A stretch of 64,000 nt of DNA, taken from positions 2,170,001 to 2,234,000 of the forward strand of contig CAWATZ010000003.1 of assembly GCA_963784995.1 (NCBI GenBank). Reading direction: 5' to 3'. Positions 9,145-22,202 of this stretch are shown here, piece by piece. The DNA comes from CAWATZ01 sp963784995 (GTDB taxonomy: Bacteria > Planctomycetota > Planctomycetia > Gemmatales > Gemmataceae). Under the pieces are notes generated by a model that saw only the letters and a program-made list of their open reading frames with translations, ran no database searches and was not told the origin of the DNA. Made by a program: the position numbers and the translations under genes. How positions within the stretch are numbered: position 1 is the first letter of the stretch; each line of letters starts with the position of its first letter.

Positions 9145-9763
9145 ATGAAATTCGACCTGCATCTGCACACGTCGCGGCATTCGCCTGACAGCAGCATGGA
9201 CCCCAAGGTGATGCTCCGCCGGGCCCAGGAGATCGGGCTCGACGGCCTGGTCATCACCGAACACGACTGGCTCTGGACCGAGGAGGAGCTGAACGAACTG
9301 CGTGCCGAGGCCCCCGGCCTGGTTATCCTTTCGGGGATCGAGGTCACGGCACGCGAGGGGCACTTCCTCGTCTATGGGGTTACCAATCCGTTCGCGACGC
9401 CCCGGGGGATTCACGTTGCCGACCTGTGCCGGGAGGTCCATCGCCAGGGCGGCGCGGTGGTGGCGGCGCACCCGTTCCGCTGGGGTCAGCCCTTCAATGA
9501 CATCCTGAAGCGCGATCGGCCGGAACTGGACGGCCTGGAGCTGATGACCAACAACATGGACGCCGACTGCCGGCGTCAGGCGGCCGAGGTCCATTCCCGG
9601 CTGCGCATCGCGGGTCTTGGTTCAAGCGACGCCCATCACGAGGACGTGCTGGGCTTCTGCTACACCGACTTCAGCGCCTCCCATCCAATCGGCGAAAGAC
9701 CTGGTCCGGGCCCTGCTGGAACGGCGTGCCACTCCCCACGAGCGAGCCGAGCTGAAGGAGTAG
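9145..9763 (+). CDS. PHP-domain phosphoesterase, frameshifted near the end
   Basis: A short stand-alone PHP protein of about 205 residues. The metal-binding motifs are clear: MKFDLHLHTSRHS at the N-terminus (HLH), LVITEHDW, LSGIEVTAREGHFL, VVAAHPFRWG and GLGSSDAHH. These ligate two or three metal ions in a family that cleaves phosphomonoesters or nucleotides. After CYTDFSA (near 9684) the frame slips. The next frame reads SAKDLVRALLERRA and stops at 9761-9763, a normal end for this family. An AGAGAGGAA purine stretch lies 10-18 bases upstream of the ATG. The substrate is not known. Confidence 0.82.
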
Positions 9764-9792
9764 GCCGGCTTTCCCAGGCTCGCGTTGAACGA

Positions 9793-12885
<3,093 letters not shown>

Positions 12886-13111
12886 GATTCAGCCCGATCC
12901 TCGCATTGTGAGCCTGGAAAGGAGCGGTTTCGACCCCTGAGCCCCCACCTGGGTAATATAGTTGCGCCTGACGCCGAACACCATTGCAGCTATCCAGCGA
13001 TTCGCTTTCGCCGGACGGATCTTTCCCTGCGGATGGGATTTGGGGAAAAGTCTCATCCTGCCAGGGGCCGGGGTCGATAAACCAATAGGACCCAGATGCA
13101 AGGAGGTGTAC

Positions 13112-13372
13112 ATGGTCGAGAAACTGTCCGCCGACGTGATCCTGCCGTTCATTCATCCAAAGACCCGGGAGATTGAGGCGGAAGACGTGCTGACGATCCT
13201 GCGGACGGTCGGCCAGCGTGCCGCCAGTCCCGTGGTGCGCGAATGCCTCATCGAGGTGTGCGCCGAGATTGCCTTCCTCACCTCCTCGGAGGGGACCTTC
13301 GAGGAGTACCTGGCACGCGAGTGCCCCGAAGAGGAACTGACTCGCCCGGAAATCGGACGACCTGCGATTTAG
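13112..13372 (+). CDS. Small conserved-looking protein, function unknown
   Basis: An 86-residue protein with an excellent AAGGAGGTG Shine-Dalgarno at 13100-13107 placed 4 bases before the ATG, which decides the start although the frame is open further upstream. The protein is acidic (VRECLIEVCAEIAFLTSSEG, then EEYLARECPEEELTRPE), mostly helical, without membrane span or recognised motif. It is transcribed away from the kinase/FGE gene. I do not recognise the family. Confidence 0.65.
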   Translation: MVEKLSADVILPFIHPKTREIEAEDVLTILRTVGQRAASPVVRECLIEVCAEIAFLTSSEGTFEEYLARECPEEELTRPEIGRPAI

Positions 13373-13385
13373 GGTCCGGCCGTCG

Positions 13386-13460
13386 GAGCCGCGCACGCAG
13401 CGCAGCGGAGTAAGCGGTTGCAGCAGGACCGCTTACTCCGCTGCGCTGCGTGCGCGGCTC
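13386..13460. repeat. Family A palindrome, copy 1
   Basis: Perfect 33-nt arms (13386-13418 and 13428-13460) around a 9-nt loop. The arm begins gagccgcgcacgcagcgcag and ends gtaagcggt. The same arm, base for base, recurs at 19559-19634 and, in altered form, at 62357-62482. It sits 13 bases after the small protein gene and 80 bases before the convergent squalene-cyclase-like gene end, so it could terminate transcription from both sides. Confidence 0.9.
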
Positions 13461-13540
13461 GGCCACAATTGCTTTGTACCATCATTTGTTCGGCACCGCC
13501 GGGACCGGTTCGGCCGGCAGCGTCTGAAAAACCTGACGTC

Positions 13541-14680
13541 TCACCTCTGCTTGCAGTAGCTCAGTGCCATCAGGGCGTAGCCCGTATCGATCTGGGGATT
13601 GCCCTCCATCCAGCGGTCTTGCTCGTTGAGCCAGTTGCCGTCCGGCTTCTGCTTCTTGGCCAGCACCACGACCAGCTCAGCCCGCCAGTTGTGCTTCTTG
13701 CCCTGAGCGTCCTCGATCTCGTCAATGCCCATCGCGTCCAGGGTCTTGGCCAGGGTGTGGTAGTAATAGTACAGGCCCCATTCCGACCGGACCTGCGGCA
13801 TGCCGGGATTGCGCTCAAGGGTGTAGTGCTTCTTGATCCACTCGAACGCCTTCTTGATCCGCGGATCGTCCCTGGGGACGTTGCAGTAGATCAGACTCTT
13901 GATGCCGGCGTAGGTCATGCTGCCGTAGCCGGGCAGGCCGCCGTCCTTGTTCGCCGCGTCCTGGACCTTGGTGGCGCCGCCGGCCGCGGGGCTGTAGATG
14001 AAGGAGCCATCGTTGATCTTGTCGGCCCAGGGCCGATCGTTGGTTTCGCCCTTGAGGTTCTGGCAGCGGCTGACAAACACCGCCGCCTTCTTGAACGCCG
14101 GGTCGTCCTTGGGCACCCCGGCCGCGACCAGAGCGTCGAGGAAGAACTGCGTGTTCGACAGGTCCGGGCGCGATTTGCTGTCGTAGCCGGCACCGCCGAA
14201 GAAATCGCTCTTGCGGTCCTTGCCCTCCTCCTCATCCCATTGCAGCTTGCGCAGGAACCGGGCGGCGTCGGCGATCACCGGCTTGTAGCTGTCCCGCCCG
14301 GCCTCGACCAATGCCTGGACGTTGACGCAGGTGACGTAGTTCTGCAGCTGCACGCGCGGATCCTTGCCAGCGATGTGGCCTGCCTTGGGGTTGATCAGGC
14401 TCTCGATGTACTTCAGCCCCCTGTCCACGGTCGGATCGTCGGCCGTGACCTTGCGGGTCCGCAGCATGCCGGTGACCACGATGCCGGTCACGCCGGGGTT
14501 CTGCTTGCCGGCCCAGCTGCCGTCCTCCCCCTGGGTCTTCTTCAGGAACGCGATCGCTTTCTCGACCGTCTGGTCCCAAAGCTGGGGGTCAGCGCCGGGT
14601 TTCGGCTGGGCCGGGACGCTGAGGGTCAATCCGAACAAGGCAGCAAGGAACGGGAGCATCCACAATCGCCGAAATTGCAT
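13541..14680 (-). CDS. Secreted prenyltransferase/squalene-cyclase-like repeat protein
   Basis: A protein of about 379 residues with a signal peptide (MQFRRLWMLPFLAALFGLTL) and several QW-type alpha/alpha-barrel repeats: KKTQGEDGSWAGKQN, KDGGLPGYGSMTYAGIKSL, KKQKPDGNWLNEQDRW. The fold is that of squalene-hopene cyclases and prenyltransferase beta subunits. The DxDD catalytic motif of class II cyclases is not seen, so enzymatic cyclisation is doubtful. The ATG at 14680 is chosen because AGGAG lies 8 bases upstream; an ATG six bases earlier is too close to it. The gene follows gcvPB on the same strand but is separated by a palindrome, so co-transcription is uncertain. Confidence 0.78.
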   Translation of the reverse strand: MQFRRLWMLPFLAALFGLTLSVPAQPKPGADPQLWDQTVEKAIAFLKKTQGEDGSWAGKQNPGVTGIVVTGMLRTRKVTADDPTVDRGLKYIESLINPKAGHIAGKDPRVQLQNYVTCVNVQALVEAGRDSYKPVIADAARFLRKLQWDEEEGKDRKSDFFGGAGYDSKSRPDLSNTQFFLDALVAAGVPKDDPAFKKAAVFVSRCQNLKGETNDRPWADKINDGSFIYSPAAGGATKVQDAANKDGGLPGYGSMTYAGIKSLIYCNVPRDDPRIKKAFEWIKKHYTLERNPGMPQVRSEWGLYYYYHTLAKTLDAMGIDEIEDAQGKKHNWRAELVVVLAKKQKPDGNWLNEQDRWMEGNPQIDTGYALMALSYCKQR

Positions 14681-14737
14681 GGTCATTTCTCCTGGAAACC
14701 AGAGGACGGCGTGAAATGTGCAAACGCGGTGCCGATT

Positions 14738-14795
14738 GTTTAACCGCGACGCGCAGCGGAGCGCGCGAGCGCTCTGCTGCGCGTCGCGGCTAAAC
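14738..14795. repeat. Family B palindrome, copy 1
   Basis: Arms of 27 nt (14738-14764 and 14769-14795) pair with two mismatches that would be G-U pairs in RNA. The core gaccgcgacgcg-type arm with the taac end matches family B copies at 17838-17897 and 35456-35556. It lies between gcvPB and the downstream squalene-cyclase-like gene. Confidence 0.8.
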
Positions 14796-14821
14796 AACAA
14801 CCAGCGCTGGCCAAATCCTGT

Positions 14822-16282
<1,461 letters not shown>

Positions 16283-16305
16283 GGTCGATCCTTTGTCTGG
16301 GCAAG

Positions 16306-16399
16306 AACCCCTCCCCCAACCCCCTCCCCGAAGCGGAGAGGGGGAGAAGAAGGTTTTGCTCCCCCTCTCCGCTTCGGGGAGGGGGTTGGGGGAGGGGTT
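16306..16399. repeat. Family C palindrome between gcvPA and gcvPB
   Basis: Perfect 41-nt arms at 16306-16346 and 16359-16399 around a 12-nt loop. The arm is a run of C4-5 blocks with a central gaagcggag. Its left arm shares 27 identical bases (16320-16346) with 50324-50350 inside the FAD oxidoreductase gene. It fills the short gap between two subunit genes of one enzyme, so it must either be read through or allow differential expression of PA over PB. Confidence 0.9.
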
Positions 16400-16412
16400 G
16401 CGTTCCCCTCCC

Positions 16413-17810
16413 TCAACTCATCGCATACAGCAGGCCCGCCTGCCGGGCGTACTCGGTAAACGCGGCCGCCAGGCCGTCAATCTCGGCCCGGGTGCGTTTC
16501 TCGGTGACGGCGACGCTCAGGCAGTCGCTCAGCTCCGGATACCACCGGCCCAGGCTCAGTCCGCCGTGATAGCCACGCTCCAGCAGAGCAGCGAGCCAGT
16601 CCTCCGGCGTGATGGTGCCGCCCTTGGCACCGATCCGGCCAACGTCGAGGGTGAACTCCTTGAAGAACGGCCGATTGAACCGCAGCGACACGCCGGTCAC
16701 TTTGGTCAGTTCCTCGGCGGCATAGTGGGCCTTGCGCAGGCACAACTCGGCCGTCTCTTTCAGTCCCTGCGGACCCAGGGCGGCCAGGTAAACCGCCGCC
16801 CGCAGTGCAAACAGGCCCTGGTTGGTGCAAATGTTGCTGATCGCCTTCTCACGCCGAATGTGCTGCTCCCGGGCCTGCAGTGTCAGCACCCAGCAGCGCT
16901 TGCCGTTGCGATCGACCGTCTGACCGACCAGCCGGCCTGGGATCTTGCGCACAAACTCCTGCCGGCAGGCGAGCAAACCCAGGTACGGGCCGCCGTAGAC
17001 CAGCGGATTGCCCAGGCACTGTCCCTCCGCAACGGCGATGTCGGCTGCGTACTGCCCAGGCCGTTTCAGCAGACCCAGGCTGATCGGGTCGAAGCTGACG
17101 ATGAACAGGGCCCCCTTGGCCTGAGCGGCGGCAGCGAGGGCCTCGACCTCTTCCAGACAGCCGAAGAAGTTGGGATGCTGGACCACCACGGCACAGGTCT
17201 GCTCGTCGATGGCCTGCTTCAGGTCGTCCGGATCAAGGAAGCCGTCCGGCGTCGGCAGCGTTTCCACCCGGGGCTCCAGGTTGGCGAGGTAGGTGGCAAG
17301 GGTCTGGCGGTATTCCGGATGAACGCTCTCCGCGATGAGGACTTTGCCCTGCCGATCGGTGACGTTCATGGCCATCAGCACGGCCTCGGCCACGGCGCTG
17401 CCGCCCTCGTAGAGGCTGGCGTTGGCCACGTCCAGGCCGGTCAGCTGGCAGATCAGCGTCTGAAACTCGAAGAACGCCTGCAAGCTGCCCTGGCTGGCCT
17501 CGGCCTGGTAGGGCGTGTAGGCGGTGTAATACTCGCTCCGCCCGGCGATGGCATCGACGACAGCCGGGATGAAATGATCGTAGGCCCCACCGCCCAGGAA
17601 GCAGACCGCTTCGTCGGCCGGACAGTTGCGGTCCGCCAGCTGCTGCGCCGTCCGCGTCAGCTCCATCTCGCTCTGGGCTTCCGGCACACGCAGCGGGCGA
17701 TTCAGTCGCACCTCGGCCGGCACCTGCTTGAACAAATCCGCCACCGACGACACCCCGATCCGAGCCAGCATCGCTTGCTGATGCTCGGGGGTGTTGGTCA
17801 CGTACCCCAC
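16413..17810 (-). CDS. gcvPA: Glycine dehydrogenase (decarboxylating) subunit 1
   Basis: The N-terminal half of the P-protein, 465 residues, partner of gcvPB. It opens GYVTNTPEHQQAMLARIGV and carries FLGGGAYDHFIPAVVDAI, YTAYTPYQAEASQGSLQAFF and NASLYEGGSAVAEA, all standard for the subunit. The start is a GTG at 17808-17810, supported by GGGAGG 5 bases upstream. The frame is open further upstream through a family B palindrome, but that part is not homologous and is not included. It sits downstream of gcvH, with 100 bases between. Confidence 0.95.
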   Translation of the reverse strand: MGYVTNTPEHQQAMLARIGVSSVADLFKQVPAEVRLNRPLRVPEAQSEMELTRTAQQLADRNCPADEAVCFLGGGAYDHFIPAVVDAIAGRSEYYTAYTPYQAEASQGSLQAFFEFQTLICQLTGLDVANASLYEGGSAVAEAVLMAMNVTDRQGKVLIAESVHPEYRQTLATYLANLEPRVETLPTPDGFLDPDDLKQAIDEQTCAVVVQHPNFFGCLEEVEALAAAAQAKGALFIVSFDPISLGLLKRPGQYAADIAVAEGQCLGNPLVYGGPYLGLLACRQEFVRKIPGRLVGQTVDRNGKRCWVLTLQAREQHIRREKAISNICTNQGLFALRAAVYLAALGPQGLKETAELCLRKAHYAAEELTKVTGVSLRFNRPFFKEFTLDVGRIGAKGGTITPEDWLAALLERGYHGGLSLGRWYPELSDCLSVAVTEKRTRAEIDGLAAAFTEYARQAGLLYAMS

Positions 17811-17837
17811 GGATACCTCCCTGGTTACTGATTCCCT

Positions 17838-17897
17838 GTTAGCCGCGACGCGCAGCGGAGCGCGAGAGGCCGCGCTCCGCTGCGCGTCGCGGCTAAC
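17838..17897. repeat. Family B palindrome, copy 2
   Basis: Perfect 27-nt arms (17838-17864, 17871-17897) around a 6-nt loop. It lies between gcvH and gcvPA. The frame leading into gcvPA is open through the whole palindrome, so a longer N-terminus would be possible, but the GTG with a good ribosome site lies after it. Confidence 0.9.
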
Positions 17898-17910
17898 AAG
17901 AGAGACAATT

Positions 17911-18303
17911 TCAATGCTCTTCCGAAGCGATCTGCGCTTCATACTGCTGCAAGGTCATCAGCTTGTCGAGGTTGGTGTTCTTGTCGGCCTTGACCTTGAT
18001 CAGCCAGCCGGCCCCGTAAGGATCCTTGGAAATCAGGGTCGGGTCGTTCTCCAGCTTGCTGTTGACCTCGACAATCTCGCCGCCGATGGGCGAGTACAGA
18101 TCGCTGACGGCCTTGACGGACTCGATCTCGCCGAAGCTGTCGCCGGCGATGACGGGGTCGTCGAGGTCGGGCAGATCGATGAAGATAATGTCGGTCAGCT
18201 GATCCACGGCGAACTTGGTCAGCCCGATGGTGCAGACGCCGCCCTCCAGAAAGGCCCATTCGTGGGTCTTGGAATAGCGAAGCTTTTGTGGGTCCATCGA
18301 CAT
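17911..18303 (-). CDS. gcvH: Glycine cleavage system H protein
   Basis: The lipoyl carrier that shuttles the aminomethyl group between the P and T proteins. It has 130 residues, the usual length. The lipoylation site is Lys 64 in FGEIESVKAVSDLYSPIGGE, followed by GEIVEVNSKLENDPTLIS and the conserved GAGWLIKV. Two ATGs lie two codons apart (18303 and 18297); the second is better spaced from GAGAG. It lies 36 bases after gcvT and upstream of gcvPA in one operon. Confidence 0.96.
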   Translation of the reverse strand: MSMDPQKLRYSKTHEWAFLEGGVCTIGLTKFAVDQLTDIIFIDLPDLDDPVIAGDSFGEIESVKAVSDLYSPIGGEIVEVNSKLENDPTLISKDPYGAGWLIKVKADKNTNLDKLMTLQQYEAQIASEEH

Positions 18304-18339
18304 CTCTCGTTAGGGTTGCGGATGGGCCAGGCCCACCCG

Positions 18340-19416
18340 TTATTTCGGCCGACGGTAGAACGGCAGGGCGACCACGCGGGCACTGGCCGGTTGGCCGCGT
18401 ACGTCCACGGTGCAGGGCGAGCCGACCGCGGAGAGAGCGGGATCGACGTAGGCCATCGCCAGGGCCCGGTTCAGCGTCGGGGCGAAGGTGCCGCTGGTCA
18501 CCCGGCCGATGACGTTCGTTCCGGAGAGGACCGCCGCCCCTTCGCGGGCAAGCCGCTTGCCCTCCAGTTCCAGGCCGACGCGCACCGGCCGGCTGCGGTC
18601 CTGCTGCCGGCGTGCGAGGGCGTCCCGACCGATGAAGTCTCCCTTGTCCATTTTAACCGCCCAGGCCAGACCCGCCTGCAAGGGATCGATTTCCTCGCTC
18701 AGTTCATGGCCATACAGCGGCATGGCCGCTTCAAAGCGGAGGGTGTCGCGCGCCCCCAGACCGCAGGGGGTGCCGCCCCGGTCTCGCAGTTCCTCCCAGA
18801 GAGGCACGCCGAGGTTCGCCGGCACCATGAACTCGACGCCGTCCTCCCCGGTGTAGCCGGTCCGGCTGACCACGCAACTCTGGTCGCGATAGCGGGTCGG
18901 GGCGGCGTAGTAATAGGCCAGGCCCTCCACCTCGATGGGCACCAGGCCGCGGACGGTCGCCAGGGCCTTCGGTCCCTGGACGGCGATCATGGCGGTGCCT
19001 GTGGTCTGGTCGGTCCATTGCACGTCCCGGCCGCCCTTGTGCTGCTCGAGCCAGCCGAGGATCTTGGTACGATTGCTGGCATTGACCACCATCGCGAAAC
19101 CGTAGGGCCAGCGATAGATCAGCACGTCGTCGCGAATGCCGCCCTGCTCGTTGAGGATCAGGCTATAGCGGACCTGGCCGTCCTTCATGGTGGCGACGTT
19201 GTTGGTGGCGATCAGCTGGAGGAAATCGAGGGCCCTCTTGCCGGCAAAGGAGATCCGGCCCATGTGGCTGATGTCGAACAGGCCGCAGCCGGTGCGGACG
19301 GCGGTATGTTCGGCCACGATGGTGCTGTATTGTACCGGCATGTCCCAGCCGCCGAACTCGACCATTCGGCCGCTGTGACCGACGTGCCAGTCATAAAGCG
19401 GAGTGCGCAGGCCCAT
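18340..19416 (-). CDS. gcvT: Glycine cleavage system aminomethyltransferase (T protein)
   Basis: It transfers the aminomethyl carbon to tetrahydrofolate and releases ammonia. It has 358 residues. Conserved features are LYDWHVGHSGRMVEFGGWDM, FDISHMGRISFAG, SRTGYTGEDGVEFMVPA and the C-terminal IGRVTSGTFAPTLNRALAMAY. It is the first gene of the gcvT-H-PA-PB operon, so the promoter should lie in the 140 bases between here and the family A palindrome at 19559. I looked for a glycine riboswitch in that space and saw none. The L protein (Lpd) is not in the window. Confidence 0.96.
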   Translation of the reverse strand: MGLRTPLYDWHVGHSGRMVEFGGWDMPVQYSTIVAEHTAVRTGCGLFDISHMGRISFAGKRALDFLQLIATNNVATMKDGQVRYSLILNEQGGIRDDVLIYRWPYGFAMVVNASNRTKILGWLEQHKGGRDVQWTDQTTGTAMIAVQGPKALATVRGLVPIEVEGLAYYYAAPTRYRDQSCVVSRTGYTGEDGVEFMVPANLGVPLWEELRDRGGTPCGLGARDTLRFEAAMPLYGHELSEEIDPLQAGLAWAVKMDKGDFIGRDALARRQQDRSRPVRVGLELEGKRLAREGAAVLSGTNVIGRVTSGTFAPTLNRALAMAYVDPALSAVGSPCTVDVRGQPASARVVALPFYRRPK

Positions 19417-19558
19417 GGCTGATCCTTGCGTGAGCCGGCCCGGGTTGGCCGGAGTTGGGCAAGTCTAGAGATTTCAGCGCGGTCCGGCAAGGCGATTTTG
19501 CCGGCCGGCCTACCGCTAATGTAGGAGATGGGCAAGAAAAAGCGAGCCCGAAGCTACC

Positions 19559-19634
19559 GAGCCGCGCACGCAGCGCAGCGGAGTAAGCGGTCGTCCGACG
19601 AACCGCTTACTCCGCTGCGCTGCGTGCGCGGCTC
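19559..19634. repeat. Family A palindrome, copy 2
   Basis: Perfect 33-nt arms (19559-19591, 19602-19634) identical to those at 13386-13460; only the 10-nt loop differs. It lies just after the end of the acidic helix-turn-helix gene and about 140 bases upstream of gcvT, where it could terminate transcription into the gcv operon. Confidence 0.9.
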
Positions 19635-19641
19635 CGATCGA

Positions 19642-21724
19642 TCAATCCGGCAGCTTGATGTCAAACCAGGAACCGACCTGCTTGGCCACCGGATCGATGA
19701 CCAGACGCGAGACCGGCGCTCCCTTGTGGTAGCCGTACATTCCCTGAATCAGCTCGTAGCTCATCAGGCCGACGACGAACAGAATGATGACGCACGGCAG
19801 CATCATCAGAGCCGGCCCCACGCCCCACTCGGCCGGGGCGCTTCGACGTACTGGGTCGGGCCCCCCGCCATGGCCGGTGCTGCCTCTTCGTCCTCCTCGC
19901 CAACCGCTTCCTCCTCTGCCGCGGCCTCACTGCTTTCATCCAGGCCGAGGTCGAGCCCTTCGTTCTCCAGGTCGCCGGACGGCGCCAGTTTGCTCTTGCG
20001 TGCCGGGCGCTGTTGCGTCTCGCCCGACTCGTCCACCTCGTCCTCGGGCAGGGGGACGACCTGACTCTGGCTGTCGCCGGTTTCCAGGACCACCGAATCA
20101 TCGACGGCCAGGTCGAAGTCGCTGGAGGACTCTTCGAGGGGCACCGCCTCGGAGGCCGACTCGTCGTCCAGCGAGGGCACGTCGAAGTCGGACTCGAAGA
20201 GGTTGTTGTCCTCGGCGGCCAGCTCGCCGCTGTCCTCCACCGGCGCCAGTCCGCCTTCCTCGTCCAGGGTCAGCTCGAACTCGCTGTCCGAGGCCGAGTC
20301 GGTCTCCTCCAGGGCCAGGTCCGACGAGCCGGAGTCGTCGAGGGTCAGTTCAAACTCGCTGTCCGAATCGCCCGCAGGGGCCTCCGCGTCGCTGTCGTCC
20401 AGGCTCAGCTCAAACTCGCTGTCCGAATCGGCGGGCGGGTTCTCCGTCTCGCTGCTGTCTTCCAGGCTCAGTTCAAACTCGTTGCTTTCCTCCGGCGGAG
20501 AAGCGCTCTTGCTCGATTTGGGCTTGGGCGTCGAGCCGGAGGTGCCATCGTCCAGGCTCAGCTCGAACTCCATCTCGTCGCTGCCGTCGGCCTCCAGGGA
20601 GATGCCGCTGTCGGCCGGCTCTTCCAGGTTGATGCCGCTGGACCCGGCCGCGGCGCTGTGCTCGCCCAGGCCGACCTCCTCATCGTCGAGGTTGAGTTTG
20701 AGGTCTTCGTCCGAACTGCTGTCCGCGTTGACATCGGAACCGTCCAGCGACAGCTCGAAATCGCTGCTGCTGTCCTCCAGGGCGTTGTCCTCCTCGCTCG
20801 GCGGCGGTGGTGCGTCCTCCTCGGACAGCTCAAACGGCGAGGAGGTGGGCAGATCGACCGGGTTGGACGGCGGCCTGGTCGGTTTGGCCTTGTTCTTCTT
20901 CGACGAGGGCGGTTTCGATTTGGAGGCGCCCTTCTCCAGTTCCTCCAGGTCGAGGTCGATTTCCTCGGTCACCACCGGGTTGCTGCCGGGGCGCTGTTCG
21001 GCGGTGCGTGCCCTTCGTCCAGTTCCATGCGGATGTCGCTGTCCGACGGCGTCTTGGCCCGTTTCTGTCCCAGGGGCACCGCCTCGTTGTCGGTGTCGGA
21101 GTCGTCGGGAACGATCTTGACGTCGCTGTCGCTGCCGGGGATCGACTTCGGCTGTTCAAGCCGGACGTCGCTGTCGGACTTGGGCTGCTCCGGGGCGATG
21201 CGCGACTGCCGGGGTCTTGGCACGGGACTCTTGGCGGCCGGGGGATCGTCAATGGTCAGCTCAAAGTCCATTTCGCTGTTTTCGGGCACCAGCCGGACGT
21301 CGCTGTCGGAGGCCTTGGCGGCGGGGTTGACCTTGGAGGGCTTGCTGGGAGGCGTGTTCCGCTTGCCGGCGCTGCTGGGCGTGCTCTTCCCCTTTCCCGA
21401 AGGCGCACCGCCCACCGGCACGTTGGGGTCGTCATCGATGCTCAGGGTGAAATCGAAGTCGCTGGACTCCTCCTCGTCGGTGGCGGCCACCTTGGATTTG
21501 CGCTTGCCCGAGGAGGGCGGCTTGGAGACCTCCCCCAGGGGCAGACCCGGGTCGCTGCCCAGGCCCTGAGTGCGGGCCAGTTCATCGATCTCCTGGGAGC
21601 GGAAGCGCAAGGTGCCCCGATCCTGAAACGCACGCACCTTCCCCTGGCGGACCATTTCCCGGAGTGCGTCCGGTGTGGTCCGGAGAAGCTGTGCGGCCTG
21701 CTCAAGTGTGTAGTACTTGACCAT
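19642..21724 (-). CDS. Membrane-anchored helix-turn-helix protein with long acidic repeat linker, two frameshifts
   Basis: The N-terminus is a MerR/excisionase-type HTH (MVKYYTLEQAAQLLRTTPDA, then EMVRQGKVRAFQDRG). A low-complexity linker of about 550 residues follows, with repeated SDSDVRL and then EFELSLDDSD/EFELTLDD units. The frame breaks near 20972 and near 19818. After the second break the frame reads GPALMMLPCVIILFVVGLMS, a single membrane span, then a short tail ending at 19642. Joined, this is about 690 residues. The protein would hold a DNA-binding-like domain at the membrane on a very acidic tether. Similar proteins occur in planctomycetes with unknown role. The linker is biased to Ser, Asp, Glu and Leu, unlike its neighbours. 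Confidence 0.72.
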
Positions 21725-21923
21725 GATCCCGCCTCGGCCCCTGAAGCAGCCGGCCTATGTTGTCTGTTGGGGAGGACGTGCCCTGCCGCTCTTGATTCAA
21801 TGACGCATTTCCCCTTTATCGATTGTAAACGACTTGCCCTTGAATGCAAGTCCCAGACGGGCCTCGCCCCGGGGTGAACCGGCTCCGGATGGAAACGTCT
21901 TTGCGGTCCGGAAGGAGGGACCG

Positions 21924-22199
21924 TCATTCCACGGAGGGTGGATCGCGATAGTTCCGCAGGATTTGCTCGACCTGCTCGATGTCCTCGTCGCTGACGCCCT
22001 CGCGCCGCCGATACCGTCGCTGGAGGCTATCCAGGACGTGTTCCCACGTGGCCCGTGTTGGCCGGAACCCACTTGTCCATTCGCCGCGGCGCTGCAGCTT
22101 CCACTTGAAGTGCCACTGTCCGGCGAACTTCTCGGCACAGAGGAAGCGGCGCTGCCCCGTTTCGGGGTCCTCGTCGGTCCATTTAATCTCGATCGGCAT
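21924..22199 (-). CDS. Small hypothetical protein
   Basis: A 91-residue protein beginning MPIEIKWTDEDPETGQRRFL and containing FAGQWHFKWKLQRRGEW and a charged helical C-terminus (VSDEDIEQVEQILRNYRD). It stops 3 bases... rather, it is separated by only a few bases from the upstream RluA gene on the same strand, so the two probably share a transcript. No motif is recognised. The beta-rich first half followed by helices suggests a small folded domain. Confidence 0.7.
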   Translation of the reverse strand: MPIEIKWTDEDPETGQRRFLCAEKFAGQWHFKWKLQRRGEWTSGFRPTRATWEHVLDSLQRRYRRREGVSDEDIEQVEQILRNYRDPPSVE

Positions 22200-22202
22200 G
22201 GC

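Noticed and set aside
19417..19558. A glycine riboswitch upstream of gcvT
   Set aside because: The spacer shows no tandem aptamer pattern or conserved core; only the family A palindrome lies beyond it.
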